Under the pieces are notes generated by a model. That model had not been told where the DNA came from and made no database searches. It was given only the letters and a program-made list of their open reading frames with translations. Of a stretch of 64,000 nucleotides of DNA, positions 1 to 12,191 are shown one piece after another. The DNA is taken from assembly GCA_963662175.1 (NCBI GenBank), contig OY759215.1, positions 57,863,213 to 57,927,212 of the forward strand. Direction: 5' to 3'. The stretch is from Aradus depressus. Lineage: Eukaryota; Arthropoda; Insecta; Hemiptera; Aradidae. Position 1 is the first letter of the stretch, and every line of letters starts with the position of its first letter. The position numbers and the translations under genes are program-made.

Positions 1-370
1 TAGACTAGTTTAAATACACTCTAGTTTAAATATTCATTATTCTACTGTCAAATAGGGATCTTACCCTGGTTAAAGAGTTCATACGGTATGTATATATTGA
101 AGATTATCATAAGTGTTATCAACGAACTAGTTAGAAAATGTACAACTCAATTTGGTGAATTTGTTTCCGAAGAAAAAATGTCAATATGTTTCATTTATAA
201 TATTTTTCAGTAACATATTTGAATAATTTCCAACAAATACATACTTGATGCATATCTTCATCACAATCTCCTCCGTCTCATCCGAACGGATAGAATTCAC
301 TAGAGGACCCAATGTCAGAAGTCAGAGACACAACTTATGGAACCCTACATATTGGAAAAATGAAGTGAAT
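1..370. other. AT-rich flank, no gene seen
   Basis: No open frame with family resemblance and no clear repeat boundary. It could hold upstream regulatory sequence of gene A or the tail of an earlier unit, but nothing here shows that. Confidence 0.4.
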
Positions 371-800
371 CACGAGCAAAGTACTTTCCCAGCTTGAATT
401 AATCAATTAAGTTTTCGCTCTCCCTCTTCAATTGAGCGTTTGGGTCAGAAGTTGATAGTTGACTTATATAGGGTCTACTGAATCCTCATACTAAATTTTG
501 GGTGAATTCATTTATTACATGGGCAGTTATTGGGGTTTTTGAGTTGTGCCCTATCTGACCCCCCCTTATCGTTCCCCTTAAGTTAGGTGTCGTTCTTATG
601 GGGTTTTGGGTATATAACATTTCGTGTTGACACATTCATTTTAATTAGAGTTATTGTGTTCACAGATACACATTCAGACAGACAGAAATCTTTTTTTTTT
701 TAACTTTTGGAATAAGGAGGTCCCAAATGATGAAATTCCGGTGAATAATGATTATCGCATTTCAGACTGATTACATAACTTTTCCTATACTACGTAGAGC
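371..800 (+). repeat. R1 interspersed repeat, near full length
   Basis: One of about 20 copies of a ~430 bp repeat. Hallmarks in order: an 'aattaatcaattaagttttc' block near 400, a 'gttgatagttgactta' block, 'gaatcctcatactaaatttt', 'cattcatttattacat', a C-rich stretch near 560, then a second similar set (gtcgttcttatggggtt, acacattcatttt, gttattgtgttcaca), a T-run near 695 and a 'gattacataact' end. It has no coding capacity. It looks non-autonomous; its class is unknown. Confidence 0.75.
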
Positions 801-1319
801 TGGGAAAATGAAATAATTACCTTGCGTAAGAACACCTCACCACACTGAACAATTCATCGAGCAAAATCGGGCATGGTGTAACTACACTACTACACTAACA
901 AGACATTTTGACCCCTTCATTGTATATATTTGTTTTTATTTATTTGAATTGCCAATAAAATTTGTTCGAGTATTCGATGCTTCAGGAGATTCCTGCTTAA
1001 GTTGTATTTTTTCGTTGCAGCTTTATTATAAACTTATTTGTGTTATAGAGATATTTTTTTTCCATTTCTAGCTAACCGACTTTATATTCGTGCTAACAAA
1101 CTTGTGTTTGATTCGTCTATTTATTTATTTTATATACGTGATTTCTTCTTCCCTTCCACGCTTCTATTACTTTCCAATGATACCTCAGATTCCTAACAAT
1201 TATTAATTATTTTAATTTTTAGTTTAATTGATGTTTAAATATAATTTATTTTTATTTCTAACTTGTCGTTTACAACCAAACATCGCCTGACACGGTCTTA
1301 GCCACCTATGCCATAAAGA
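801..1319. other. AT-rich spacer, nothing recognised
   Basis: Low-complexity A/T-rich DNA without a supported gene. A non-coding 5' exon of gene A should lie somewhere upstream of 1827, possibly here, but no diagnostic signal is visible. Confidence 0.35.
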
Positions 1320-1760
1320 ATCTAGCTACTAATCATTCTGCTGGCGATGCATCCAAATCTCTGCAATAGCACCTACACCTTCTTGAAGGATGGCTGCGTC
1401 TATAGAAGATAAAAATAAATGAAACCAAATTGCTCCATGTTGGGACATGGGGACTATCCAATTGTATGGCTGAGTAATGTCCCCCTCTCCACTGGCGTGG
1501 GGATGTGAGAAGGTCCTTGAAAAGGCCGATTTCTCGACAGGCTCTTGTTGAGTTGGACAACAAACCTCATGGAATGTTTCTAACATTGCCTAGAAGAACC
1601 CGAGGGGATCTGAAACTTTACTGGAAGTGGCCATGTCCCATGAGATCTCCCTTTGTCCTGTCCCGTAACAACCACTTGACCAAACAGTGCTGCTCTCGGT
1701 CTTTTCTGAGACTTCCTTCCAATTACTCTGGTGACAATATTTTGTATGATTAAATAGTTA
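1320..1760. other. GC-richer segment of unknown origin upstream of gene A
   Basis: Base composition is clearly richer in G+C than the flanks, and open frames of about 80 codons exist on both strands. Neither translation resembles a family I know. It could be a retroposed or transposon-derived fragment, or a transcribed 5' exon of gene A, whose first coding exon begins at 1827 after an acceptor. It ends in ordinary AT-rich DNA about 65 bp before that acceptor. Confidence 0.35.
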
Positions 1761-1836
1761 AGTGTATATATAATTTTTATAGCATTGAATTCACTTAAAC
1801 AAATAAATATGTTTGATAATTTTCAGACCACAACAA

Positions 1837-4800
1837 ATGGAACTGAGCCTGTCAACCTTCCTATCTGCATTTATCTACTATGTATCAAGGTTTTTTCCAT
1901 TTGAAACTAATCCAGATTACAATGTAATTGACACTCCGCAAGAACAATTATCTGAAGAGTACGATATCATTATTTTTGGTGGCAGTACATCAGGTAATTG
2001 TAACAAAAATACGATAATCACAAGTGTAAAACTTAATAATGGAATAAGACCGGATTTCATTTTATTTATTAAAAATACCTACCTTAGGAAATTTGTATAC
2101 ACTAAAACCAATATCAATTTGTTGATTACAGCATGCATCCTTGCTGAGAGGCTGTCTGAAATCACGTCGTTGTCAATTCTGATAATGACAGGATTTATAA
2201 ACGAAAACGCTATCTCTGATAATCCACTTCTTTACAGACTTGATGCATTGGATAATCAAACCACCATTCCTCAGCGTAGAGCTTGTTTGGGTAAGCCTTT
2301 TTTTTATTTTTAATACCTCAACCAATATCATCCATATTCATACATCCAAGACCACTAGATTTCATTCCTCGGCCAAAAAGGTTCCATTCATATTGGCATC
2401 TGGACAACTGTGATGGCTTACGACCGACAACCGACTAGAAAGCAGCGGTATGGTACATTTCTAACGCCGCTTTAATGTAATGGGGCACCAGGCACCTTTG
2501 TATGTTTAACCAAGTCAATGGACAGAGGCCACTGCGGCTACCTTTTGCAGGTCCAGCATTTCAGCATACTCTACGTACAAGTTTTCTGTATTTGTCGACG
2601 CATTTGATAAAGCCGAAGGAGCCGCATGAGGGGTGTATTGCATAGATGACAGCATATTTACGCTTCAACTTGGTTTGTCTACGCCCAACACCCGATGCTA
2701 GGTCACCAAGAGGTCCCCCGAGAGCTGTTGGCGTACTGAGATAAGCGCAGTAAATTTGGGGAATGCTATTAGTTGCAGCTAGTTGATTCAGATGAGTGAG
2801 GAAGGCAGAGGACCGCCTGTTACCTAACTCTTCCTCAGGAAAGAGTCTGGACACCACCGCCAAAGTGACCAGCTTCTAATGAAGCCACCTGTTTAAAAGG
2901 AAGGACTTAAGGGCTAAGTACTCACCTTTGTGCGGGTCTTGAGATAGAAATGAATAAGAAAGGGCAAGGAAGTTCTGTTATGACCACATCATATATTTAT
3001 TTTCTTTACTTTTAGTACTTTATATTAAAAATATTAAAAATAATATATTTTTATGATGATTTAATAAAACTGAAATCTGAGGGCACTTCTACAGTTCGAA
3101 ATTTAATAAGAACCATTTTTGTTAAGTACCAATTTTTAAATAAGACTCACTATTTTTGTGTAAATCAACCAAACGTCAAGAAAAATGTTTTTTCGGCATG
3201 TATCGTAAATCAGGCAGCCTTCGAAAAATCATATTCTATACAAAATGTGTCATATAGTTTTCTCAGCATCTTGTTAAATGTACCAATGCCCCTTAGTAAA
3301 ATTATGTTAATTTTCGTCTGATTTCGATCAAACTCTAATAAGTTCTAAATTAGCAAATGTGAAATCTTGATCTGAAATTTCAAGTTCGTTTTTGAGCGTT
3401 CACAAAGTTCTAATCAAATACACATAGATACAGACATACAGAAGGACGTCATCGCGTAAATGGTCAAAACGTGTTCAGGGGACTTTGAAACGTGAGACAC
3501 TCATTCTTCTTCAATTCACTCCATACTGGCTTTACAGGGTATAAGAAAGTCACGCTTCACGAGAAAACTGCTGAAACCCATTATTGCCAGTTTGAAATGA
3601 ATTTGAGAGGAGGGTTGGGGGGGGGGGGGGGGGGGGGGATGATGATGATCCCTAAAACCACGGTTGGTATAAGAAAGTCCTGATATTTTTTAATTATGTA
3701 ATTTATTTATTATGTTACAGCTGAAGGTGGGAGATGCAGAGTGATAGCAGCTAACAGACTTGGAGGAATGTCCGCATCGAACAATATGCTCTACCTTCGT
3801 GGTACCCAAGAAGATTATAACCACTGGGCAGAGGAAGGAAACACAGACTGGAGTTGGAACAATGTTTTCCCTTACTTCCTCAAACTGGAAAATTACAAAA
3901 TACAACCCCTTGACAGATCCCCTTACCATGGAAACAGTGGCCCCATGACAATAAGATATCCCAGATATCAGACATTATTGAGAAGGGAGTACATTAGAGC
4001 AGGCAATGAATTTGGTTTACCTCAGAATGATTATAATGGAAGAAGTCAGTACGGTATTGACTATACACAGCTTACTCTCGATGGACCTACGAGATTGAGC
4101 GCTGCACAGGCTTATTTAAATAGAATTGTGAAAAGAAGAAATCTTACTTTTATACTATTTTTAACAACTCCTAGAGTTCTAATTAATAGAGTAACCAGAC
4201 GAGCTGAAGCAGTGGAATACAGAAGACCCAGCACCGGCGACACTACGTACATCCTGAGAGCTAGACTAGAAATTATATTAACTATGGGTACTTTAATAAC
4301 ACCAAAGGTGCTTCTGACGTCTGGGATTGGACCAGGAGAAGAACTCAGGAGATTAGGAGTCCCTCAGATAGTGGACTTACCTGTTGGCAGATATTTTCAG
4401 GACCAGCCTTGCGTTGATGTATATTTTGAAATAGACAAACCCTTCACTATCACAACAAATATTTGGAGATCGGATACTAGTGTCCTTGAATTTGGATTAC
4501 ATGGAGAGGGACCCCTAACTACAACTGGAGAAGAAGCCAATGCTTTTTTCAACTCCTTAGACAGGAACTCAACATCAACTAATGCAGTCCTTCGGTTTTT
4601 CAGTTGGTATCCATTTACTAACCAAGTTAGTCAGAACAGACAGATTATCACTGTTCGCGTCGCTATGTTAAACCCGAGGAGTTTTGGGAATCTTACATTG
4701 CCAAGCGTGACGGGTCAACCAGTCATAAATCCTAATTTCTTCCAAGAAGGGTACGATTATGCTGTTCTCGAAGCAGCAGCAAAAGCCGCTCTTGAATTTA

Positions 4801-5210
4801 TGAAAACTCCTACAATGATGAAGTATTCACCAAAATTGGTAACAGATTTTCAGCCTAGGTGCCAAAGGAGAAACGACAACGATTTCATCAAATGTATAAT
4901 TCCAAACTATTCAACTGGTATGACACAAGGCATTGGAACAGCAAGAATGGGGTCTGTTGTCACCCAAGATCAACTTTTCGTACGAGGAGTAACGAACTTG
5001 AGAATAGCCGATGATTCTGTATTGCCTTACATGATAAGAGGGAATCCCATCGTTGCCACGATGATGGTAGCTGAGAGAGCTGCGGACATAGTAAAGAATT
5101 ATTACGGCTGGAAGAGCCTTGAAAACCCTATTTATCCAAATGACTACAATTTTTCTTCCTCTTCAGGTGTTCATTTTGCAAATAAATTTGCAACTCCCGG
5201 GTATTCTTAA
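1837..5210 (+). CDS. GMC oxidoreductase-like protein A (predicted non-catalytic), 3 coding exons
   Basis: Coding exons 1837-1993, 2132-2290 and 3721-5210 join in frame to 601 aa, the usual length for insect glucose-dehydrogenase-like proteins. Acceptors are tttcag/1827, attacag/2132 and ttacag/3721; donors follow 1993 and 2290; both introns are phase 1. Residues 3-20 are hydrophobic (signal peptide or anchor). The Rossmann segment at 42-53 reads YDIIIFGGSTSA, so canonical GxGxxG has become G-S-A, and the FAD-ribose Glu is Thr72. The family core is otherwise clear: GGMSASNNMLYLRG, DYNHWAEEGN, SPYHG, the second GMC signature ending TSGIGP, and a C-terminal RMG...LP...GN region. The catalytic His is Gln508 and the partner position is Ile549. 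Family members oxidise sugars or alcohols with FAD; this one probably does not. It could instead be a binding or structural secreted protein. Intron 1 is only 138 nt and open in frame. Confidence 0.9.
2380..2900. other. Unidentified GC-richer segment in intron 2 of gene A
   Basis: This stretch is compositionally unlike the surrounding AT-rich intron and carries a 100-codon open frame on the minus strand (2561-2863). That translation matches no family I recognise. Most likely it is a fragment of a mobile element inserted in the intron; I would not call a gene. Confidence 0.35.
2966..3491 (+). repeat. R2 interspersed repeat in intron 2 of gene A
   Basis: Shares ordered blocks with 11289-11905 and 21403-21960: 'tgttatgaccacatca' at its left, then 'ggcatgtat-cgtaaatcagg', 'cttcgaaaaatc-tattc', 'tttttgag-g--cacaaagtt', and 'ggtcaa-acgt-ttcaggg' at the right. 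No coding capacity. It abuts a copy of MITE X. Confidence 0.65.
3492..3685 (+). mobile_element. MITE X copy with expanded poly(G) tract
   Basis: Contains the palindromic X family landmarks: 'ggtataagaaagtcac', 'ttgccagtttgaaatgaa', 'tttgagaggaggg', then the terminal 'ggttggtataagaaagtcct'. The internal G-rich tract, present in other copies as short G runs, is expanded here to 22 consecutive G (3617-3638). The element ends about 35 bp before the last exon of gene A. Confidence 0.65.
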
Positions 5211-5283
5211 GCTGGATAATTTTTTTCAATCCTGCAATCAAGGTTCAAGACTTGCGAAAAATTAAAAGTTTATTACTTGTTTA

Positions 5284-5289
5284 AATAAA
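5284..5289 (+). terminator. Poly(A) signal AATAAA of gene A
   Basis: Canonical hexamer 74 nt after the TAA stop of gene A, in AT-rich 3' sequence, and the only close candidate. The cleavage site is not visible. Confidence 0.6.
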
Positions 5290-5305
5290 TACATTATATA
5301 TTCTG

Positions 5306-5473
5306 TCACTGGTGGGCATGAGCCCGACTCAACTGAGGAAGTCCTACATTGCCTACCTAAGTTTATTCACTAAGGGTAGGAATCTTTAACGAATAGCTGA
5401 CATCGCACAGCCTCGGAACCATCTCTTAACGTCCCATCCAAAGGACGGCGTGTTTACGGTCTTTTCAATGATT
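5306..5473 (-). mobile_element. tRNA-SINE, truncated, antisense
   Basis: Matches the body of the SINE described at 56245-56582: 'gggcatgagcccgactc', 'ggtaggaatctttaacg', 'cttaacgtcccatcc', 'aaggacggcgtg'. The tRNA-like head is missing. It lies directly downstream of gene A. Confidence 0.7.
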
Positions 5474-6321
5474 AGGAGGAGAAGTCCAAGGAGACTTGAT
5501 CTGGGTAAAGTTGTGTCTACGGTAGTATGACCACAGGCGTGATCAGTACATGGCCGCTGCCAGTAGGAAACGAACGACTCCGCCGCTAGGAACATTATCT
5601 TGCTCTGACATGGACATACCTGAACCATGATCAAGTCTCTACAAATGAGTGTCACAGTTCGGATAGCAACCTAGACCTGTCTCTCGGTGCAGCATAAATC
5701 CTAAGTTGCATTTAGCCTCTTTGCCGGGAGTAGAATAGTTTTCGTTTATTTTGTCGGCTGTGAAATTTTTTTCCGCTTCTATATGCAGGTGGATTGGTGT
5801 TTGTTTTAACTGCACATTCGTTTTTGAGAATGAATATGAATTGTCTGACATTTTTGAAAAAAAAGTAAACCTGTGTGTTTGCTTCATATCGTTGGTTTTT
5901 CTCTCATGGCTATTAGTAGGATATACGCTGGTTAATTGCTAACGTATTAGTTACATAGAAGGTTAAAAAAACTGATAAAAAATATAACCTAATTATTTCT
6001 CCTCATAAATATTTATTTGTAAATTAATAAAAAAAAAAATCTGATTAAATATATGTATAAATGTTAGAGCAATGAAATTTCAGAGAGTTTTGTCATATAA
6101 ATTGTGGTTGTTGGTAAGCTTTTATAATTTTCATATTCTCTAGATTTTCCGAATATGTATTTATACGAAGTAAAAAAAGCTATTTTTAATACGTAAAGTA
6201 TACTTTGTCAAAAATATACATGTCAATTATAATGTTAAAACTATATACAATGAATAGTAGTTATTCGTCGAATAATATCAAAATTAATATTGTTTATATA
6301 CATTTTTGTATAGAGCCGATT
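5474..6321. other. Spacer without recognised features
   Basis: Mixed-composition DNA becoming very AT-rich after 5940. Short open frames on both strands have no family signature. I see no gene or delimited repeat. Confidence 0.35.
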
Positions 6322-6660
6322 GAGGGCGTCGGTAGCTCAGTGGTATGTGTGCTTGCTTACTGAGCTCAAGATCGTGGGTTCGAATCTCGGCCGAAGCCCT
6401 TAGGTTTTTTTTATCTGGGAGGTGAAAAAACCTTGAGCACGCCGTCCTTTGGATAGGACATTTAGCGATGATCCCGAGCCTGTGCGATGTCAGGTACTCG
6501 TTAGAGATCCGCACCCTAGATGAATAAACCAAGGTAGGTAAAATTTCGGACTCCCACAGTAGAGTCGGGCTCATTCCACCAGAGTCACGAAAGAGAGTTC
6601 TGGTAGTAGGTGATATGACCTCGTATTTAAAGCCCGGGCATGAGTCACAATAACTAACTG
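6322..6660 (+). mobile_element. tRNA-derived SINE, near full length
   Basis: The head 'ggtagctcagtggtatgtg' is an A-box-like tRNA segment and 'gtgggttcgaatctcgg' a B-box-like segment, together an internal RNA polymerase III promoter. The body follows: ttttatctgggaggtgaaaa, gagcacgccgtcc, cgatgatcccgagcctg, actcgttagagat, gactcccacagtagagtcgg, and the tail gcccgggcatgagtcacaa. No ORF. Confidence 0.85.
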
Positions 6661-7494
6661 TTTAGTACCGTGTTAATGACATACAAAGCCACGACAGCAC
6701 AAGACACTGCCCTTCACAAAAAGTTGAAAATAAAGAGTAGAGGCAGGAGTTATAAGAAGTCGCTTCAAAGTGGAACAAAGACTACCCCTGAGAAGCTGGG
6801 ATATGGACACTTACTATAGATCAATTGGAGGATAATTTGAAGAGGGCTGATGTAGTGAGAAGTGACTATTTCAAAAGTTGCAAAATAAAAATGTAGCCTA
6901 ACCTCTCACAGATTTTATTATGTTATAATAGCAGGCTTTCGAAGTTGCCCTCATCATCAGGCAGTCTACGAAAAATCCATCATTTAGTAAAAAAATAATA
7001 TGTAACAGGCATAAAATTCTAATATCTAAAATATGTGCATTGGTTATAATATGAGCTAAAGAGTCTGTCAGGTAAGAACAGATTACTTAATTTAATTATG
7101 ATTCAAATGTGAATGTCTAAAAACAATGTACATAATTAAGATTTCATAAAAAAATCATCAATGGTTTTTGTTTATTCAACGACAATTACTAATTTAAAAC
7201 AGAGCTTTCTAAGCTATTAATTTTATCAAAAAAGTCCATGTATATGTCTTGAAATTGACTGCAATGTCGACGGGCTAACGTTTTTGGAAGCGACAAAATC
7301 TTTTTGGTTCCTCGACATTTCTTCGAAATCCCAAGTGATCTGATTTTGTTCCGCCCCGGAAAAGGGTTTTCTTTTGTATTCGACTTTTTTTGTAAAATCA
7401 AAAGTAATCTATGTATATAACAAGAAGTTTGTCGAGACTGAAGAAAAATATATTGGAAAAACAAAGTCATCAGTGAATCACCGGGTAAACTTCC
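6661..7494. other. Spacer without recognised features
   Basis: No supported gene. The 93-codon minus-strand frame at 7189-7470 is low complexity, with no domain signature. Likely old repeat debris. Confidence 0.35.
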
Positions 7495-7775
7495 AAAAAA
7501 CTAGTTAATCAATTAACTTTTCGCACCCCCTCCAAAACTAGACCATTTACGCTAATATTTAACAGTTGACCTCATCAGGACATAGGAGCTTCTAAATCCT
7601 CATACTAAATTTTGGGTAGATAAATGCATTACATTGCTGTTATTAGGGATTTTGAATTGACCCCCTCCCTTCAACCCCCCTCCCTTCAGCAGATTATGCT
7701 GACAGGTTATGTCCTCATTGAGTTTTGACTTTAAATTTGAGATTTCATGTTGGCACATTCATTACATCAGCAGTT
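7495..7775 (+). repeat. R1 repeat, left part, interrupted by a retrotransposon
   Basis: Blocks 'aactagttaatcaattaact', 'taacagttgac', 'aatcctcatactaaattttg', 'cattacat-gc-gttattag' and C-rich tracts identify R1. The element stops inside the 'cattacatcagcagtt' block at 7775 and resumes at 8751 with the same motif. Confidence 0.6.
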
Positions 7776-8750
7776 GATAACCTAACACCGAGAACCGGGC
7801 ATTCAGTAATCTTCTGGGACATTTTGAAGGACCCTGTATTAAACTTAGACACAGACAAAATGACACCAGTTTTCAACTTTAATAATAAAATTTAAGTATC
7901 AATATCAGACAGAAACAACTACTGTCTGGACCTTGAGACCCAAGATCGGAGTAAGCTGGTTTGGTTCACAGGCGGCTCAAAAACCGAAAGAGGAGTTGGA
8001 GCTGGAATAGATGGGAGGATAATCAGGAGAAATACTAGTATATCCCTAGATGTGTATCCCACTATGTTCCAAGCTGAAGTATATACCATCCTCGGGTGTG
8101 TCTGGCTCATTAAGAGACGGAACATTAGGGGAGGGCGGATCCTAATACTGCCTGACAATCAAGCAGCGATGCAAGCGTTGCAAGCTGTCAACATAGATTC
8201 CAAAATCGTTCTTGAATGCCTTCTATTCTGGTAGACCAAAATAGAGTAGAGTTGAGATTGGTATCAGGACAACAGGGGTTTGAGGGAAATGAAAGGGCTG
8301 ATCAACTAGCCAGGTCAGGAGCTGACAGAAAACCTTATAGGACCGGAACCCTTCTGCGGCTCTCTGTGATCTCTAAGATCACCGCAAGGGCGTCAATAAA
8401 ACGTTGACTGACGAGGAAACACATCCAATTCTGGAGAGGGGTCCCAAAGCAAGAACATTCTAAACTCTTTGTCGCGGAACCCTCAGAGAAAAAAAGCCGA
8501 GAGCTCCTAAAGAATATGATATGAGCAGACTAGATCATAGAACTATGACAGGGCTGATTACAGGACACTGTCATAATATATTATGAGCATCGCTAGAAGC
8601 CCTCTGTGCAGGAAATGTGGCGAGGTAATGGAAGGAACCTGCAGCAGAATCCTGGATTTCATTAGAGGCTGTGGTAGGAACCGGGCACACAATAGGCCTA
8701 CTCTGGGCGCGGTGAAATCATCAGCCCTCAAAAAAAAAATATATATATAT
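7776..8750 (+). mobile_element. Degenerate 5'-truncated non-LTR retrotransposon (RNase H and 3' end)
   Basis: Broken frames from about 7920 to 8720 read as a retrotransposon RNase H domain: WFTGGSK (first acidic residue), MFQAEVY (the Glu), LPDNQAA (second Asp), then GFEGNERADQLARSG (last Asp region). After it comes a C-terminal remnant with LITGHC and CRKCGE of the kind found in Jockey/I/R1 elements. Frameshifts and stops make it dead. It ends 'cagccctc' plus a poly(A), and a related 3' end lies at 46316-46445. The flanks 'acatcagcagtt' (7764-7775) and 'acaccagcagtt' (8751-8762) form a 12 bp target-site duplication with one mismatch, inside an R1 copy. Confidence 0.75.
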
Positions 8751-8960
8751 ACACCAGCAGTTATTAGAGTTTTGAGTTAAGCCGCTCCCCTAATCTTTCC
8801 TCCCCTTTGACTGAAAAACAATAGGTATCGTCGTTAGAGGCTTCTGAGTTTACATATAAAATTTCCTGTCAATACATTCATTCTCTGGAGTTATCGTGTG
8901 AAAGACAGGAAAGTTTTTTTTATTTGGAATCTAGAGGTCGGAAAAATAAAATTTCGTAAC
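8751..8960 (+). repeat. R1 repeat, right part
   Basis: Continuation of the R1 copy begun at 7495: gcagttattagagttttgag, a C-rich block, 'tatcgtcgttagaggcttct', 'acatataaaatttcctgtc', 'gttatcgtgtgaa', and the T-run. Confidence 0.6.
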
Positions 8961-11059
8961 AAGAGGGGAAGTTTTAGAGTTTGTAGAAAAGAGTACTCGT
9001 ACTAATAAAACAATAAAACAAAGCAAGGTTTACTTACAAAAACATTACGCATAAATTCCCTCAATTATCCAATGTTATGGATTTTTTTTCTCTCTGACTG
9101 GAAAAAAAATAGCGTTATAACCGGAAATCAAAGCGTTATATCAAAGAAAATAATTCACAGAAAATCATACAAAGGGGTTGGAGATGATAAAAATGAGCAA
9201 TATTTCGGGAAAGCGTTATTTTACTATTTGAAAATAAACATACCTGGTAAAACAATTTAAAACATATATGAGAATAAATAAAATACAATTGTCCAATAAA
9301 TAAAAAATATTGTACACTAAAAATAAAGCTTTTTATATCAATTTAATTGTTGTTTATTTATTTATTGTATTCATTGAATATATTTTTTATTATTACTTAG
9401 CGCATACAGCCAATATTTGTTGTGCGTTAGCAATTAGAATTTTTTGCCTGTTTTACTTCCTTTTTTACCAAGTGATGGCTGTTGGTAAACTGCCTGATGT
9501 TGAGATCAACCTCGAATGCCGAAGAGAGGTCAGACTACTTTTTTATTTTGTAACCTGTGAAGTAATTAGGAAGCTATAGAATTTCAAAGCTTTGTCAAAG
9601 GAACAGACAGGAGCTGATGTGGCTCAAGACGACCTGGGATGGACACTGGCTGACTCTTAATGTGCCGTCCACTGACGGGGAGGGGCATACGTGCCACACA
9701 GATGGCATTATAATAAAAAAATATAGAGGTTCAGAGCGATATCGAAAACTTTGTTCTTTAACTCGCGCTGGGGAAGTGGGTTGCGAGTGTTTTTATTTGC
9801 AAAAGAGGTAGGGGGGTTAGAATTTCAAGATGGCTTCACAGTTTGATATTTGTTCGATCTGAACTGTTTAACGGTACAGCCAAAAGAATATTCAAATTGA
9901 AATTCCATCCCTCTTTCTTACCTGATGTATGCAAAAGGGTTTCGCGCCTAGCTAACTGTACATCTGACGTATAAATTAGAATTATAAGCGCCGAAACAGA
10001 TAATATTTAGAGTTTGTTTGTTAAATCAAGTTCATATCAGTATTTCTGAACGGGAACTCACATGAGTTCCCGGGAATGAGAGTTCGAGACTTTCGAGCTC
10101 TAAATTTTTACATCACTTTAAAATTAATTAATCTTAATAATTATTCTAATAGTAATATGTACTTATTAATTCATATAATCACTTTCGTTTGATAGTTCAG
10201 TCAATAGAATAGTGATTACTCGGGGAAAACAGTGTTGTCACACACCCTTTCTCTTTGGGGGAACTTGGGGAATCCTTGGTGCCACACCTCTTCTGTGGGT
10301 ACTCGGCTATTCTATGGGGCGAGGACACAAGACTCCCTTCCTCCGCAAATCAAACTGAAATACCTCCTAAGAAAGGCCCCCCCCCTCCCAGACTACCCCA
10401 TCACACCTCCAACCAGCTGAAATATCTTCTCAGTTAGACCCATGATTGCCACCTGTGCCTTTTAACCTTTGACACGAGAGATAGATATTTAAGAGGTGTA
10501 TTCGCTCAAATTTCCTATTGTCGAATTCATGTTGTAAAAACTTTTTTTAAATACGAATTTTATCAGACTTCTTCAGTTTGTGCAATTTAATCCCTTATTC
10601 TGGTATAACAATTAGATTATTCATTTAATTATGAATGCATCATAAGCTCAAAGGAAAATAAAGTTATTAAAACTTCAAATTATTCTGTAATTGAAAACAT
10701 TAAAGTTTATTTTTACAAATATTCATGATCAATATATTGTCAAGTGCAGAACTGTGTGGAGAAATGGCAACCAAAATAAATTCAAAAATATATGAAGATG
10801 AATCGTCCTACTTGGTTTTATGGAACCTTCAGTACACGGCTACCAGGTACAAGTCAACGTCTCTTGTTTCTTGTGAACTTATGTTCATATGAAGTTATTT
10901 TCTGGTTTTTAGTCAAAGAACTTTGCCCCGTTGGCGGAAGTTATCTACCTTTCAGTAAGTCTAGGGTTTCACTTTACTTTAATTTGTTCGTTTCTTGAAC
11001 AAGCTACCGAGCTATCAATTCAACAGAATAGAGAAATAAAAGGAATAATGTGATGAGGG
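8961..11059. other. Long spacer between genes A and B, no gene recognised
   Basis: AT-rich with two GC-richer islands (about 9480-9830 and 10230-10450). The islands carry short open frames on the + strand without domain signatures; the second has a C-rich run. I cannot assign either. No tRNA, tandem array or recognisable exon of the GMC family is present. Confidence 0.35.
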
Positions 11060-11288
11060 TTTTCTGATACCAACCACGCTTTTACAGATGAGTCTCTCAA
11101 CCGTTCTCCACTCTCAAATCCATTTCATCAAGAAAGAAATGTGTTGGCACCAGAGCTTTTCTTTGTTTAATTGTACCGCGTTATTGTACATCTGAGAGTG
11201 ACTTTCTTACACCCAATAATGTCAGTAGATTTGAGGGGAAGAAGGGAGAGACTCATCTGTAAAAACATGGTTGGTATAAGAAAGTCGA
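11060..11288 (+). mobile_element. MITE X copy upstream of gene B
   Basis: Inverted termini: 'gataccaaccacgcttttac' at the left and 'aaaaacatggttggtataag' at the right, with inner 'ctctcaaatccatttcatc' and 'gatttgaggggaagaaggg' also roughly complementary. The structure is palindromic and non-coding. R2 follows it. Confidence 0.65.
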
Positions 11289-11905
11289 CATCACATAATT
11301 ATTTTCTATATATTTATCCCCTTTTTAAAAAAATATCAATAACATTATTTGTGGTGATGTAACTTTGTTTGTTATGGTCCTATCTCAATATATGAATATT
11401 GATAGTTGGTAATTTGGACTTGGATAGGACTGGTCGTTTTGACGTAAATCGAGCAATGAATGTTTAGTTAAAACAATGGGTTTCGACTTGTCATTATACT
11501 TCAGTTTTAGGCATGTATTTCGTAAGTCAGGTGGACTTCGAAAAATCGTATTCCTTCTAAAATGTGCCTTTTAGTTTCTCTACAACTTTTGTTTGAAGAA
11601 ATTTTTAATTTCGTCCTAAATATAAGCGGTTTTTTGTAAAATATACTTAGATCCCGAAGTAGAGTGGTCTCAAATTTCGGCAGATTTGTGAAACCCTAAT
11701 TTGATCTATGTTGTCCCATGTTACATCTTCATTTCACTTTTCAAGTTCATTGCTATAATAATTTTCGAGTAAGAGCACTCACAAAGTTGCACCTACTCAA
11801 CACACACAGACAGACAGGCGCCCAGGCGACATATTCGCGATAATGGTCAATACGTTTTCAGGGAAACTTGAAAAGTGAAATTTCGTTGAAAACTCGATTT
11901 CGGTT
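11289..11905 (+). repeat. R2 repeat upstream of gene B
   Basis: Second member of the R2 family: 'ggcatgtatttcgtaa', 'gacttcgaaaaatcgtattc', 'gagcactcacaaagttgc', a CA/GA-rich stretch and 'ggtcaatacgttttcaggg'. It lies about 290 bp before the start codon of gene B, so it may be part of the promoter-proximal sequence or the leader intron. Confidence 0.6.
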
Positions 11906-12191
11906 TTTCCCACAATTGAAATACTAAAGGAATAAAAAAAATAATCCTTATAAGTCTCATACAAATAAAAATAAATAATCGTTAACAACGAAATATTATC
12001 CTGGATGTACAAAATATTGTTAATGGAATAATAGGCATCCGAAATGTAAATGTGAAAATTATATGGACTCTGCCGATTCTTGGTGACTTAATATTATCTC
12101 TTATTTGTCGAATTATAATATAATGTCTAATATACCTAAATAACATGTACTTTCAACAACATTTTATGCGTGTATTTTCAGATATCATCAG

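Noticed and set aside
1505..1753. Small protein gene upstream of gene A
   Set aside because: No recognised domain, no clear start context, and overlapping frames on the other strand; kept only as an unexplained island.
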